64,000 nucleotides of DNA, from assembly GCF_032854445.1 (NCBI RefSeq), contig NC_088302.1:372001-436000 (forward strand), written 5' to 3'. The translations under genes were made by a program, and so were the position numbers. This document shows, piece after piece, positions 34,829 to 49,700 of the stretch. Within the stretch, counting starts at the first letter, position 1, and each line of letters begins with the position of its first letter. The notes under the pieces are model-generated. The model was not told the DNA's origin. It did no database searches and saw only the letters and a program-made list of their open reading frames with translations. The DNA is from Liolophura sinensis. Taxonomy: Eukaryota > Mollusca > Polyplacophora > Chitonida > Chitonidae.

Positions 34829-37490
34829 ATTGTGGATCTATGTAGAGGATTCCAGTGAAAGCGCTGTCTTAAATGGTTTTCATACAGATCAAGACAGATC
34901 GAGTTACAATGTATGCATATTTCCATAGCCATGAATTGACGGAACTATACAGTGGCTGAGATTCCACAATTCTCAGAATAATATATTGTTTGTTTAAGAT
35001 AGCAATATGCTGCATTTGTAAATACTGTATTATTATGCTGATATCGAGAGCGAAAAAAATATAACAATGTAGACCAAAACACGACGAGAGCGGGATAAAT
35101 ATGAGCTAAGCGATACACCCTGACGTACGCATACTTCAGGTGATATGAAGGTCGACGCTTACAGGCTGACATTGTCTATACGAGAAACTGTGGGTGACAA
35201 TACAACATACATGGGACGAGTACAGGTAAATTGTCAAACAGTAGGTCAGCGGTATACATATAACGTCACCTGCTTGACTCAAATCCCTGCACAACCCGTG
35301 TGCTCTCTGGCCCGACACACAGATTACACTGTCTAGTTTACAGTTCCATACTTCTTTAAGTTTATTGTTGATTTCCCACGGTCATTTGGAGACACGTGCT
35401 AAACGTATGTAATTACTGACAAATCAAACTTTAAATTATCCAACGATTCACACGCAATATGAAGTAAACAGAATAAGTTCATGTCTTACCTTGGGAATAA
35501 AACCTGTATCAAAAGACCGCACAGGTGATCTTACCTGCTTAGGATTGTTTTCTTCCTCTCTGACACCTGACCTAATCACGGAAAACACCCGGGATAGCTT
35601 CAGTACAAATCACTTACGGCTGGTAAACCCTCCCTATAGGATATCCGACCACAAGCTAACGCAGACCTTTACTGGGAATTCAAACTGCTCACGTGACTGA
35701 ATTCATTCAGGTATGTCGTCTGGAACGTAAACTGACTGTATGCATTCAAGAAAGAGAGGCATAGTCGATTGTAAATATTTGAACATGCCGTAGAAGAGCA
35801 AAATACATGCATTTCAGTGTCAAAATAATATATCAATAAGAGCAATGACAAAGGAATGACTGTAGAGTTCTTGGTGGTTAGCAATTATTGTAGGGTGAAT
35901 GGTCTGATAGGCGGAGGTTCAAATCCGAGTTGAATCCTACACACAGGCCTATCCTACCTCTGGCGTCTTTACTAGCTTCTCAACATCATGGAAATTCTGC
36001 AAACACTGGCAACTTCTTTGGCCAAAGAAGCCGAGAGTGGTCCAAAGAAACAGCACCTTGCCAGATACTTGGCAAACTTGCTTACGTCAACTGCTAACTA
36101 AGCTGGGAAGCTTTGATTTTGATTTTGATGAAGTTCTGAAGAAGGCTGACCCTGAAAATTCAACCTGAAGTCTTTAAAAAGAAGCACTATATTGCATTCA
36201 GTTTATCAAACTAAAACATCAAACAGTTAAGAATCAACTGTGTAGGTTAGAGCAAGACAATCCCCTGAGTAAGTTCAGATATATGATCCCCTGACGACCC
36301 GAAAGTCGGTATGGGCATTGGGATCTAGACGTATGAGTACACAACAGGTATGTTTAATACATCAGCTGACCATACGCATGCGTGACGACGCGTACAAAGT
36401 CACATAATTCTCTACCCCTCGGACAGGAATTGCGAATTTTCCCTAAGGCCTTTGCATCTATGTGGCTTCTGACATCGACATACTTACGTTTTAAAGTTAA
36501 TTGAAGGCAGTCTTGTGGTATTTACAGGTACATAAATAGTTCACACATTGTCGCTCTCGTCAGTAACTGCTCTCACGGAGTATCTTTTTCATCCTGGCCA
36601 CTTTCTCTATCAACAAGAATTTGAGAGTAATAAATTCAGAAAATTTTGAATATCTAGAAAATACACATTCAGATAATTGTGATGCCATGTTGACGTCCCT
36701 TTTATGCGGTCCAGAGGGACATGCTCGAAATTAGCCGGTCACATTGCAGGGGTAAACCCATTTTAACGGATAGCTCCATTCGAAGTTTTACACACCGTCA
36801 TATATAGTAGGTCTTAGTATGCTGCTAATGGTTGATAGACAAGAGCCTCTGGGGCTTACTATGTATGGTGGGATTCTAATGTCATGAGGTACAAATACGA
36901 TTCGGGATCGATTAGCCCTTTAGTTCTGGAAAGGTGTTAAAGACAAAGCCGTTTGATCTCAGTGAGTAAATTGAATGTTAAACAATACAGAAATCCTTCA
37001 TGATAGGGCTAAAGATTCCTTGTGAGGAGTTCTGAGTTTATCTGTGCTCTACAACTTTCTGGAAATCAACGTTGAGTCTTGAATAAGATTTTGGTGTTAT
37101 GTTCATTAGTAGTGAAGGTTCCCTGTATTGTTACAATTTTTAACATGTTCCACGGTGCATAGAAAAAAAGAATTGTTTCGTAGATACTTAAATGTACGAT
37201 CAAACCAGTTGCATTGAACCAATTGATGTGGTCAGTTTTCTAAAAAAAAAAACGTCTCGCTGACGTACTAAGTCGGGTATGGATTTGACATTCAGACAGG
37301 TAGCCAGGCTCCGGCATGTCACAGAACAATGGAACAGTAGGTTTTTAATTTTTATGGATGGGAAAATGCACCGTTGGTCACATGATCGTTTTGTACTAGC
37401 GTTTTAACATGTCTCCATAATATACAGTCGTATAAAAAAAACCCCTGCACTGAAATCATCCATCGGATTTTATTCTGTCCGGGTTCTCCA
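34829..37490. other. Intergenic DNA upstream of SLC5A
   Basis: No conserved gene seen. A B-box-like GGTTCAAATCC sits near 35911-35935 in an incomplete tRNA-like stretch. A 37-codon frame at 35988-36101 is not recognised. The SLC5A promoter should lie near 34829-35300 but no clear element is visible. Confidence 0.5.
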
Positions 37491-37494
37491 TGTT

Positions 37495-37695
37495 CTTTTT
37501 ATATAACGTTTTTCTTTTCTCTCCTTTTTGTTTCAGTGACATTTATTCTTTGAATATGCTTTCGTATATAGACTGGTGAATAAATAGTAACTGACAAGAA
37601 CCCTCGCTAATTCCTCTCTCCCTGACTTAGTTGTCTGAGACGTCAGTTTCGCTGACTCAGTCCTCCAAGACGTCCCCCTCCCGCAGTGGAATTCT
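37495..37695 (+). repeat. Direct repeat, copy 1 (about 190 bp)
   Basis: Shares GCATTTATTCTTTGAATATG-like sequence, GACTGGTGAATAAA and AGAACCCTCGCTAATTCCTC with 39695-39890, 2.2 kb away. May mark the ends or shared 3' regions of an old element. Confidence 0.8.
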
Positions 37696-37699
37696 CGTA

Positions 37700-39485
37700 T
37701 AAAATGACAGTATTTCCTTCTCGATCAGCCATGTATGGAACTCTTGGGTGAGCTAGGCCGGTCTTGGACTGTCACAATCGCGAGCTTAGGTATCCCAAAT
37801 GACGTGTTCTGAGGTGTCTAATTTGTTTGTATGATAGAGCAATGTATACTAGTTATATGAGCAATGAATGTCTAATCCTCTGACTGTAAGATTCGAGTTA
37901 GATTGAAGACGGCAAATGCCACATCAAAGAGTAGATTGCACGCAGAATGAAGCTTGTCTAGGTGTTTGGTGAGTGCCTATGCGAGATCTGCCTACTTAGT
38001 TCTAACGGCATGTGGAAGGCTGCGGTGCTGCGTAGCAAGACTTGTCACATGTCACCTTTATGTGAAACTTACAAACCACAATATCTGACCCTAATTCATA
38101 CTGTTAACCTTATTTCTTGGAGTTTTTTCCACTACCGGTTCAAAATTCTCTAAGACGCACTGAGAAGTCTTTCTCCGTGATGTACAATGATGGCAAATTG
38201 AATGGCTCATTTCTATACAGACTGGCTGAAGAGCAATAAGTAGGTTAGCGCATATCGCCGTGGTTATCATAACATGTAGGCCACCACACAGGTATCCAGC
38301 TCCACGAATGGCCCCATTGTTCTCACCTCAACAATACATGTTTGCTCAGATGAGAACAGCCAAGTTATCAGAACCCCGTATATAGACTAAGAGATTTCTG
38401 AGTGTAAGGGAATAATTTCTGTGGGCAAACATCAGGTATACATGTTGAGAGCAATAAGCTTTAGCTAAAGGGTATCTCGCACTTTTTCTCATTTAATGGA
38501 AGGATGATGTATGGTGGGCGGCAACAAGTGGAAATACATTAAAACGCTGTTACATTGCAGTATAAAACTTATGTTGACATTGCAAATGCAATGTTGGGTA
38601 GGCGTGTTCAGTGGGCGACATGCCCCCTCCGACCATTCATGATAAAGTAAGGCAATTTCAGGATATGTAGAACATTTTTCTAAATTCATCATCATACCCT
38701 ACAGACAAACCATGAATAAGGGATTTCACATGTATGGACAAGAAGAGCTAATGATATGGACCAAACCCACACTATACATCTCTCTGTTCAGGGTCACATA
38801 GCCTATGTGTTGTTAGATTTAGTACAAGGATAGTGCCAGCTGTACATAACAGAGGGACATACGAGGCGCCTCATCACGCTTTGAAACCTTTCACAGCTCT
38901 GTACGGAAAATAAAGAGATGATCTACCGAGCAGTCTTCTACCAGTAAACCTCTAATGCTTACTGACATATCCCATGATCAAGCCCGTATTGTTAGTCTAC
39001 CCACAGTTCCACATTAAATTCATATCCACCATTCCTTGGGTCAGATCTAAGTATTTGCCTTTTGTTGGGAATATATGTACATTTATTTAATTTTCTCGTA
39101 CATTTCAGTATAGAAATACAGTAATGTGTCTTGATTAGTGCGATCTGTCAGGTTACTGCAAACGTACAGTGTGAAAGACTACAGCATGTGCAGTATAACC
39201 AAAGCAGCGGCAATAGTTTAATAGCTGGCACTCGTCACGAGAAACCTGTGAAAGCCGGCCTCTTATTAGTTTACGTTTTATTTCTTTTAAGTTTTATATA
39301 TTATTCTAACTGTTCGTGTCAACACTTAAATAGTAGCAAGTTACAGGCCCTCTAAGACACTTGGCTTAAGTAGAATTTGGTAAAAAATTGCAGTGATACC
39401 AATTGCAATTTAGTAGACGTCACTGGTCGAGAATTGCTCAAAATGCTGTGTTGTCATCATATTTAATATACAGTCACCTTAAAAT
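37700..39485. other. Intergenic sequence between the two direct-repeat copies
   Basis: No protein-like frame longer than about 75 codons and no recognisable domain. May be the decayed body of an element or ordinary intergenic DNA. Confidence 0.5.
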
Positions 39486-39489
39486 AAGG

Positions 39490-39595
39490 TAAACGCCTTC
39501 ACTTCTACTTTCTTGAATTTTACAATGAGGATAATCCTCTAGTAGCTGAGAGTAGACGGAGTGTGCAGTGTCTCTGGCTCTGTAATTTCTCACAA
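39490..39595 (+). mobile_element. Second decayed copy of the retroelement-like tail
   Basis: Aligns with 30870-30975 (AAACGCCTT, GAATTTTACAATGAG, CTCTGGC) at moderate identity. Broken, old, and about 100 bp upstream of direct-repeat copy 2. Confidence 0.4.
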
Positions 39596-39694
39596 ACCTT
39601 ATTTTTTACAAACATGTGAGAATATGATGTCAGTATGATCATATTGTTCTTACTCTACCGGATACTGAAAGACCATCCAGATTCTCTATTTACT

Positions 39695-40050
39695 TTTTTA
39701 TCTTAACGTTTTTCTTTTTTGTTCCAACGGCATTTATTCTTTGAATATGCTTTCGTATTTAGACTGGTGAATAAACAGTAACTGAGAAGAACCCTCGCTA
39801 ATTCCTCTCTCCCTGGCTCATTTGTCTAAAACGTCCCTCTCGCTGACTTAGTCCCCTAAGACGCCCCTCTCGCTCACTCAGTCCTCTAAAACACCACCGT
39901 GGCTTTTAGCTGACCCAGGCATTTGGGACATCATCCTCGTTGACACCGTCACCTGAGACCTCATTCGTTGACCTTCCTCTCCATGGCCCAGTCACCTAAG
40001 ACGTCCCTCTCGCTGACTCAGTGTTCAGACATCTCGCTCCAGACCACATG
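39695..40050 (+). repeat. Direct repeat copy 2 followed by a GTCCCTCTCGCTGACT repeat tract
   Basis: 39695-39890 matches 37495-37695. Its 3' part continues as imperfect ~28-bp repeats of ACGTCCCTCTCGCTGACTCA to about 40025. Confidence 0.75.
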
Positions 40051-40199
40051 CCTTTCACCACTGAATACGATTGTTGGAATCTAGTTTCCACTGGTTGCAG
40101 TTCGGGATGACACCTGGTGGTCTGTCATGTTCCTGGCGAACAACAGTCCTCTACCCATACGACGTCAATCAAGTCAATCAGCTCGGGCTAACATCCATT

Positions 40200-40412
40200 C
40201 AGATATTTATTTACTTGTACGCCATACTCAAGAATACCTCAATTATACAACGGTGGCCAGCAATGTGGTGGGAGGAATTGGGCAGAGCAGGGCGGTTGTT
40301 AGCAGACCTTCCCGTGTATGACAGGACATCAGGCCATACTGGCCTGGTGAGAGTCTTTTGAGTCATTATGCTGCTCTAGCACACGCAACACTCGGCCTTG
40401 GAGGCCCTGCCA
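40200..40412 (-). mobile_element. tRNA-derived SINE, diverged
   Basis: In reverse: TTTATTTACTTGTACGCCAT, CTCAAGAATA, ACGGTGGCCAGCAATGTGGT, CAGACCTTCCC, TCATTATGCTGCTCTAGCAC, GGCCTTGGAGGCCC. Clearly older than the copy at 58618. Confidence 0.85.
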
Positions 40413-40739
40413 TTGAAGCAAACACAATTCACTTGACTAATATTTGGGCATATAATGTAAGTAGAACCAGGAAAACTACTTCTGGGCACAAAGAGAAACC
40501 TGTCATTTTTGAGAAATACATGTATTTATGTATGTTCTCAGTAAATGATCTGAAATTTTCACAAATGACGGCTGATGCCTTAAAAACTGTAGATAATGCC
40601 ACTTCTACCCGTTGATTATGTCGGGGCACGTTCTGCATATTAACAAATTTGAACCTAACGTTTCATGTATCCTTAAACTAAGAATAGGCCTTTGGGTCCC
40701 TTCACACAGCTTGACATTTCCAAGACAAACAAAACACAC

Positions 40740-43700
40740 AGGTGAAATAAATAGGATTTATTGGAATTCTTATTATTGCAATGACAGTCCAATACAATAT
40801 GGAATGTTCCAAGATCAAAACAAATGGAAACAAATGAAGAATGCCAAATACTGTAGTTACAATAAACAGCTGTCATAAATAAACACTGACTAGATAGGTT
40901 TAAGTCTCACAACTATTGATAAAAATAATCTATCTGAAAAGAAAATACACGAAAGTTAAATTTGAAATCTACTTCCTGTGAAAAGTATCAACAAACTTCT
41001 TTGGGTGAAAGCAAAAACTTAATACAAAATGTGGTAATTAATAAATCAAACTCAGTCAGATAGCAAAATACATTTTCTAACTCAACAAATATTGTAAATA
41101 AGACTCAAGTACATAAAACAACCCTCTATTATGCCCATAACAAAAATCTGTTACACTAAATGTACAGTTTGTGCAACATTCTAAAGTAAAAAAAATTCAA
41201 TATCACTGGTTAAATATTAAATACATTAATTTAAGACTGTAGATAACAACACTATGCTTTATATATGTAAGGTTGCTTTGTAGAAAAATTGAAAAACGAG
41301 CAATATCTTTACTGTAATAGTGGACTTAGTAGTGTTGCAGTGAATTACCTCCCTTGCAGTCACTCTCAAATTTAAAAGGTATGGCTAAGTTGGGCCTCTG
41401 TAAATTACTAATGGCAAGTTTCAGTGATAAATCGGCGTGAGCTAGTTAAAAATATAGCTATAGGACAGATTTTAATTTTGTCAACTAATACGGTAAGCCC
41501 AGGATAAATGTTATCAAATGTTTTAATCCATTCAGAGGGAATGTAAAGATCCTGGCCCAAATTAAATTCAGTAGACAGCTTCAGCGAACTCTGTAAAATA
41601 TGTGTATAATAACTGAGCTGAATATCGACTTCGCTGATGATTTCCAGACATTTCTGAGAATTTTTTTTACATCCTATTGTCTAGAAAATAATTGTCAGTA
41701 TCATGACAAAACCTACATAGCACATGCTTTAACAGGTCAGGTCGCACTTTTCGCAGCTTCGTGCCTTAAAAACTAATCTCGCCTTATGTTATCAAAGAAG
41801 GTAGGTAATTCACAGGAGGCCTATTATATGGACGCCATTTGTACCTACCTCAACACAGCACTCTAGTTATCTAAAAATGCAATTAACAGGTTACATGTAC
41901 AGGTTAACAGTACATCTCAACACAAAAGTTTTAAAATAATTTATACATCATGAATCTTGATATAACCATATTTGGTTTTAAGTAACGACAACCAAAGTGC
42001 ATTCATGCCATTTTAAAAAGAATAAATGTTAACTCCCACAAATTAGGTCTTTGCTACACATCTTCAACTAAGTATGTAAGTACCAGCCTGTTTCACCTGG
42101 GTGTAGATGAACGTACCTTCGTTACATCACAGAAGACTCAAGTATTAACATTCACTGAACTGTTGGCCCAATTACAAGGTGTTAATTTATACATCTTCTG
42201 AGGGCACTCCGAGTGACTAAACTGTACTTCTTGTGAAGGCCCCCAAAATTGATGCCCTAAACCACTTCTATGATCAGATGTATACTGCAGTGTATACATG
42301 GCAATCAATGCCACTCTGTGGCTTTATAAATGGACAATGTTGTGAGAACAGAGTAAGAATATCCTCAATAACAATGAAGAGTGCATAATAGTACTGTATA
42401 TTGTTGTAAAATACCTGACATCCATTCATATACATGTATTATTAGATTATATGAACTAATAAATATAACAATTCATGAACTTTTTCAATGACATTTTCTC
42501 ACATAGATGTAGTTTATGCATACACACAGATGATATTGTTAAAATATAATTAGGTATATTTATATGATTAGTTATAACTACAGTTACATGTAGTCATAAA
42601 AACAAACACGTACAGTATAGTGCCCCTTTTTTCTTTCGTCTTCTAAGTACGCTTTTAATATCTGCAAACAGTTTCTATTTAAAAAGAAAAATGTTTGACA
42701 TCGACAGAAGCATTCACTCCATTAGGTCCAAATGTCCTTACCCGCTCCAAACATCACTCCTCTCCCCGAATGAATGTCATGCAGCACCTACGTTATGTGT
42801 ACTCAGTTGTGTGTGACATGTACTCAGGAGTGTGACACATGTACTCAGTAGTGTCATTTGTACTTAGTTGTGTGTGACATGTACTCAGGAGTGTAACACA
42901 TGTACTCAGTAGTGTCATTTGTACTTAGTTGTGTGTGACATGTACTCAGGAATGTGTGACATGTACTCAGGAGCATGACACATGTACTCAGTAGTGTCAT
43001 TTGTACTTAGTTGTATGTGACATGTACTCAAGAGTGTGTGACATGTACTCAGCAGTGTCATTTGTACTTACATGTAGTTGTGTGTGACATGCACTCAGTT
43101 GTATGTAAACTGTTCTCAGTTGTGTGTGACATGTACTCATGAGTGTGTCACATGTACTCAGCAGTGTCATTTTTACTTAGTTGTATGTGACATGTACTCA
43201 GTAGTGCATAACATGTACTCAGTATCAAGTCACATGTCCTCATTAACGCGTCACATGAATTCAGCAGTGAGTTACATGTACTCAGAAGTGTGTCACATGT
43301 ACTCACTACTGTGTCACATGTACTCAGTAGAGTGTTCCATGTACTCAGTTGTTTCACACATCTCAGTAGTGTCACACATGTTCTCTGTAGTGTCACACAT
43401 GTTCTCTGTAGTGTCACACATGTTCTCAGTAGTGTCACACAGATATACAGTAGTGTAAATCACATCCTGAGTTGCAATTCACGCTCACCACCTCTACCTG
43501 TCAGCTAACACCATATAACAATCAAAGATTTTATCCTAACACCATAGATCATCATGCCAGACTTTCCTATGTTGCAAACATCTCACATGACACAAGTGAC
43601 ATGGACAGACATAAATCTGTTTGAAAAGAAATAGTCAAAATGTTCTGGACAGAAGTTATACCTTTTAACACAGCTGCACTGTCCACACCCTGATTTCACA

Positions 43701-43768
43701 AACACACACATACATACATGAATATGATTTACAGTACAGGTGTTTTTGTCTTGCAGGAGAGACGTGGG
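40740..43768 (-). other. Possible long 3' UTR of CIB
   Basis: No coding signal. The DNA is AT-rich and mostly unique from about 40740 to 42790, with AATAAA on the minus strand near 40756-40761 close to its far end. A minisatellite interrupts the part next to the stop codon. Extent and identity are inference. Confidence 0.3.
42790..43460. repeat. Minisatellite downstream of the CIB stop codon
   Basis: Irregular tandem repeat built from alternating elements such as GACATGTACTCAGTAGTGTC and TTTGTACTTAGTTGTGT. Spacings vary and the right part is diverged. It gives open frames on both strands that are not genes. Confidence 0.85.
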
Positions 43769-43790
43769 TCAGATGCGAATATGGAATGTT
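43769..43790 (-). CDS. CIB2: CIB coding exon 7 (terminal, 22 nt of coding)
   Basis: After acceptor TTACAG it encodes TFHIRI and TGA, completing the family's C-terminal signature. Too short to be found except by homology and phase. Confidence 0.9.
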
Positions 43791-46700
43791 CTGTAACAAA
43801 AAAAGTATAAAAACATACAGGATACAATAATTAGGGCATATTTCAATAAGAACATTTTCCACATTACTCACAATTTTCACTATCTGGTGCCATTTAAATT
43901 CAAAACCAATACTGCATGTTATAAAAGAATTATAATTATTCACTTCTCATGTAATAATTCTCATGTACTTGTATCTTTAATAAAAATGGGTCTGCCAGCA
44001 ACCTGCAGATGGTCATGGGTTTCTCATGGCCTCAGCCTGGTTTTCTCCCAACATAATGCTGGCTGTCAAGTGAAATACTACAAGTGAAATATTCTGGAGT
44101 ACAGCATAAAACACCAATCAAATAAATACATAATAAAAATGTACATTGAACTTACTCTAAAAAATCTGGTGCTCTGGATATGACATGTTCAAATTCTATA
44201 TAGGAGAGCATGTTGTCATCATCTAAGTCTGCCTCCTCAAACACCTACAGTAACACAGAGAAAACAGAGACGCATGGCTAACAACACAGCTTCAATATTG
44301 TGGTGTACCAGTGTTACTATTATTAGTTGGGCTGGATTATCTCCCTTATCTCTTGGGCATAGTTGTTCAAAACTGGTTTACAACTTAATACCAAATTTAA
44401 CTTCAAGCCAAGTCTTCAAGTTCGCAATTAGACCTAACAAAATTATGTAACATTATATTAAATATGAAGTAAAACAGCTGCTGATATCCTTTGACTTTGG
44501 AGAACTGCATTGGCTGCAGAGATTGGCAAAAACTTTAAATATGAAGTATGACTTAATACCACTATTAGCTCCTACACTCCAGCTCCAACAACTGGGCACA
44601 GAAATTAATAGTTTTTTTCTATTAAGCTTAATAGTTTACTCTGTAATCACTGATCTCTCTCTTTATATGACATTCCAAAACAAAATTTTTAAATTTGCAA
44701 ACCGCAAATCAAAAAAGAAAATCTAAGCTTCAATCCATGTATGAGTGCCCATTATACAGGTGCCAAAAAAACGTAAAAAGTTTAACCTTCTAACCCAGTA
44801 TGTACACTTACACACTTTACCTTAGACAAGGGGGCTAAAAAACAGGTTAACCCTCAACCCAAGTATGATAACCCATTACACAGGTGCTAAAAAAGCTTAA
44901 CCAGACAAAAGCTTAACCAGACACCAACACCAATGTCAACAGCGCCATTTCCCCCATTTCCACAATACCTCACCTTCCTTCAAACAGGTGAGCTGAAAAT
45001 GTAACCTTACCTTGTCAACTACGAACTCTACATCATCACTACTCAGCTCATTTCTTGTAAGAGACCTCAGAGTTTTCTCCAAATCCCCTCGTCCTAAGTA
45101 ATTGTCTCCATCAAAATCTGAAAACATGCAGAAAGAAACAAAAATTTCGTACTCAGAAAATGACACGCAGCTATTATCCACAGCTATCTAGAAAGCATGT
45201 CTATCATTAGCTAATACAAATCAAAACCTCATTGGTGTTTAGTTTGTCTACTTTCATCATACACACAAACCATGAAATTTACATGAAAGCTCACATCCAC
45301 TGAGGGAGAATTCCAGTTACAGGAGACTACATCTGACTGTTTACATATTTATGTTTTGTGATCAATATTTGTGTCCAAATGTTTGTGTGAGATAAATGCG
45401 TTACAGCTTGCCATTAACACAGGAGTACATGTACACTCACCATAAATCCTAAAGGCATACACAGTTTTGATGTCCCTGGGAGCAGCCTTACTGAACACCG
45501 AGAACATGTCTAGGAAGTCATCAAAGGACATCTTGCCAGAGCCATCCTCAGAAAACACCTCACAGATTCGCTGCCTGAATGGGTTTTCCTACAGGCACAA
45601 ACCAAAAACAAACACCATCACACCTGTTATCCAGTCTACATCTAATCTTAATGGTTAGAGCAATAAAAATTCACATTTTTACACAACAATTGTTTGAATC
45701 TATTCTGAAGTTTTCCTAATGAGCAAGTCACCTGGAAGAAACTGGTGTTTCCTAATGAGCAAGTCACCTGGAAGAAACTGGTGTTTCCTAATGAGCAAGT
45801 CACCTGGAAGAAACTGCTGCACCATTCCCCCAAGAAAATTAGCTCCCACAGGAAACCACAGCCCAGAGAAAGCCACTTCAAACAGAAAACCACTGCCCCC
45901 TAGGGAAATTAGCTCCCACTGGAAACCACAGCCCAGAGAAAGCCACTTCAAACAGAAAACCACTGCCCCCTAGGGAAATTAGCTCCCACTGGAAACCACT
46001 GCCCAGAGAAAGCCACTTCAAACAGAAAACCACTGCCCCCTAGGGAAATTAGCTCCCACTGGAAACCACTGCTCCGAGAAAAACACTTCACAAACAAAAA
46101 AACAAACAAAAAAAAATGACCAGAGGAAACATCTGCCCAGAGCACCCCCAACCCAGTTGTACCCTAAGAGGAAACCACTGCCCAGAAAAAAAATCCCCCA
46201 AGGGAACCACCCACTGGGACATCACTCTCCACAGGAGCCCAATGCCCAGTGGAAACCACGGTCCAATCTCCCCACTCCCTTGAAGGAACTACCCCCATAG
46301 AAAACGACTGCCCAGAGGCAATCTCTTCCTAAAGAGGAAACAGAGGAAACTATTGCCCAGAGAAAACCACCCTCTTGAGGAAATCTCTTCTCACAGCAAA
46401 ATCTATTCTCACAGAAAAACACTTCCCAAGTGAAACCATTCCCACAAGAAACCACTGGACTTCCATGATTTAAGATACATTAGAAATAGTTGTAATCATA
46501 ATTTATGTGGTATGAAAGTCAGAGCTCTTCTAACATGTCTATAGGTTGTGTCCCACCTTCAGCTCAGGCATCTTTTCAATGATGTCATATGGAATGCAAA
46601 TCTGACTGCTCTCATCTCCTTTCATATCAAATGGGACGATGTTTGGGGCAAGTTCTCTGTACCGCTTGAACACTCTGGAACAATGGCAAGGCTACAATAT

Positions 46701-49700
46701 TGTCCTTCCTCACATATGTTGGACATGTATCATAATACGTACACTTCCACATTTTGTTTATTAAAATTAAAATTAAAATTAAAATGTTCATCCTGATTAG
46801 CCCCCTTTTCATTCAAGCAGCATTTTCGGACAAAATGGCCGGCCCAGTAAATTTGTATGTAGACTGTGTCTAATTCCTACTTTACAAATTGAAAAATCAT
46901 CAAAGATCCCCAACAAAGACCTTACAAAAATTGAATCAACATTATTTCAGAGTTTTCATTTTGCTTAACAAGGAGTCTAAATGGAGAACTTTGTAATGGA
47001 TAAAAATTGACAAGATTGTTCATATTACCTTACCTTACTATTTCTTTCCTGGTAAAAAATGTACAGTCCTGAAAGACAACCAGATCAGAAATTAGCTCCA
47101 CAGTCACTGGACATTCCAGAATTATGTGTACAATACTGTATATAACTGTAGACAACCACAGGTCAGAAATTAGCTCCACAGTCACTGGACATTCCAGAAT
47201 TATGTGTACAATACTGTATATAACTGTAGACAACCAGATCAGAAATTAGCTCCACAGTCACTGGACATTCCAGAATTATGTGTACAATACTGTATATAAC
47301 TGTAGACAACCACAGGTCAGAAATTAGCTCCACAGTCACTGGACATTCCAGAATTATGTGTACAATACTGTATATAACTGTAGACAACCAGATCAGAAAT
47401 TAGCTCCACAGTCACTGGACATTCCAGAATTATGTGTACAATACTGTATATAACTGTAGACAACCAGACCAAACATTAGCTCCACAGTCACTGGACATTC
47501 CAGAATTATGTGTACAATACTGTATATAACTGTAGACAACCAGACCAGAAATTAGCTCCACAGTCACTGGGCATTCCAGAATAATATGTACAATACTGTA
47601 TATAACTGCAGACAACCAGGTCAGAAATTAGCTCCACAGTCACTGGGCATTCCAGAATTATGTGTACAATACTGTATATAACTGCAGACAACCAGGTCAG
47701 AAATTAGCTCCACAGTCACTGGGCATTCCAGAATAATATGTACAATACTGTATATAACTGTAGACAACCAGACCAGAAATTAGCTCCACAGTCACTGGGC
47801 ATTCCAGATTTATGTGTACAATACTGTATATAACTGTAGACAACCAGACCAGAAATTAGCTCCACAGTCACTGGGCATTCCAGAATTATGTGTACAACAC
47901 TGTATATAACTGTAGACAACCAGACCAGAAATTAGCTCCACAGTCACTGGGCATTCCAGATTTATGTTTACAATACTGTATATAACTGTAGACAACCAGA
48001 TCAGAAATTAGCTCCACAGTCACTGGGCATTCCAGAATTATGTGTACAATACTGTATATAATTGTAGACAACCAGGTCAGAAATTAGCTCCACAGTCACT
48101 GGACATTCCAGATTTATGTTTACAATACTGTATATAACTGTAGACAACCAGATCAGAAATTAGCTCCACAGTCACTGGGCATTCCAGAATTATGTGTACA
48201 ATACTGTATATAATTGTAGACAACCAGGTCAGAAATTAGCTCCACAGTCACTGGACATTCCAGAATTATGTGTACAATACTGTATATAACTGTAGACAAC
48301 CAAACCAGAAATTAGCTCCACAGTCACTGGGCATTCCAGAATTATGTGTACAATACTGTATATAACTGTAGACAACCAGGTCAGAAATTAGCTCCACAGT
48401 CACTGGACATTCCAGAATTATGTGTACAATACTGTATATAACTGCAGACAACCAGGTCAGAAATCAGCTCCAGTCACTGGACATTCCAGATTTATGTGTA
48501 CAATACTGTATATAACTGCAGACAACCAGGTCAGAAATTAGCTCCACAGTCACTGGACATTCCAGAATTATGTGTACAATACTGTATATAACTGTAGACA
48601 ACCAAACCAGAAATTAGCTTCACAGTCACTGGGCATTCCAGAATTATGTGTACAATACTGTATATAACTGTAGACAACCAGGTCAGAAATTAGCTCCACA
48701 GTCACTGGACATTCCAGATTTATGTGTACAATACTGTATATAACTGTAGACAACCAGGTCAGAAATTAGCTTCACAGTCACTGGGCATTCCAGATTTATG
48801 TGTACAATACTGTATATAACTGTAGACAACCAGGTCAGAAATTAGCTCCACAGTCACTGGACATTCCAGAATTATGTGTACAATACTGTATATAACTGTA
48901 GACAACCAGGTCAGAAATTAGCTCCACAGTCACTGGGCATTCCAGATTTATGTGTACAATACTGTATATAACTGTAGACAACCAGGTCAGAAATTAGCTC
49001 CACAGTCACTGGACATTCCAGAATTATGTGTACAATACTGTATATAACTGTAGACAACCAGGTCAGAAATTAGATCCACAGTCACTGGGCATTCCAGAAT
49101 TATGTGTACAATACTGTATATAACTGTAGACAACCAAACCATAAATTAGCTCCACAGTCACTGGGCATTCCAGAATTATGTGTACAACACTGTATATAAC
49201 TGTAGACAACCAGGTCAGAAATTAGCTCCACAGTCACTGGACATTCCAGATTTATGTGTACAATACTGTATATAACTGCAGACAACCAGGTCAGAAATTA
49301 GCTCCACAGTCACTGGGCATTCCAGAATTATGTGTACAATACTGTATATAACTGTAGACAACCAGGTCAGAAATTAGCTCCACAGTCACTGGACATTCCA
49401 GAATTATGTGTACAATACTGTATATAACTGTAGACAACCAGGTCAGAAATTAGCTCCACAGTCACTGGACATTCCAGAATTATGTGTACAATACTGTATA
49501 TAACTGTAGACAACCAGGTCAGAAATTAGCTCCACAGTCACTGGACATTCCAGAATTATGTGTACAATACTGTATATAACTGCAGACAACCAGGTCAGAA
49601 ATTAGCTCTACAGTCACTGGGCATTCCAGATTTATGTGTACAATACTGTATATAACTGTAGACAACCAGACCAGAAATTAGCTCCACAGTCACTAGACCA

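Noticed and set aside
35905-35945. Possible tRNA gene (GGTTCAAATCC)
   Set aside because: The B box is good but the D arm, anticodon arm and full acceptor stem cannot be drawn; more likely a SINE head remnant.
37495-39890. Calling the direct repeats long terminal repeats of a defined element
   Set aside because: No conserved terminal dinucleotides, primer-binding site or recognisable internal genes could be seen, so the family is left open.
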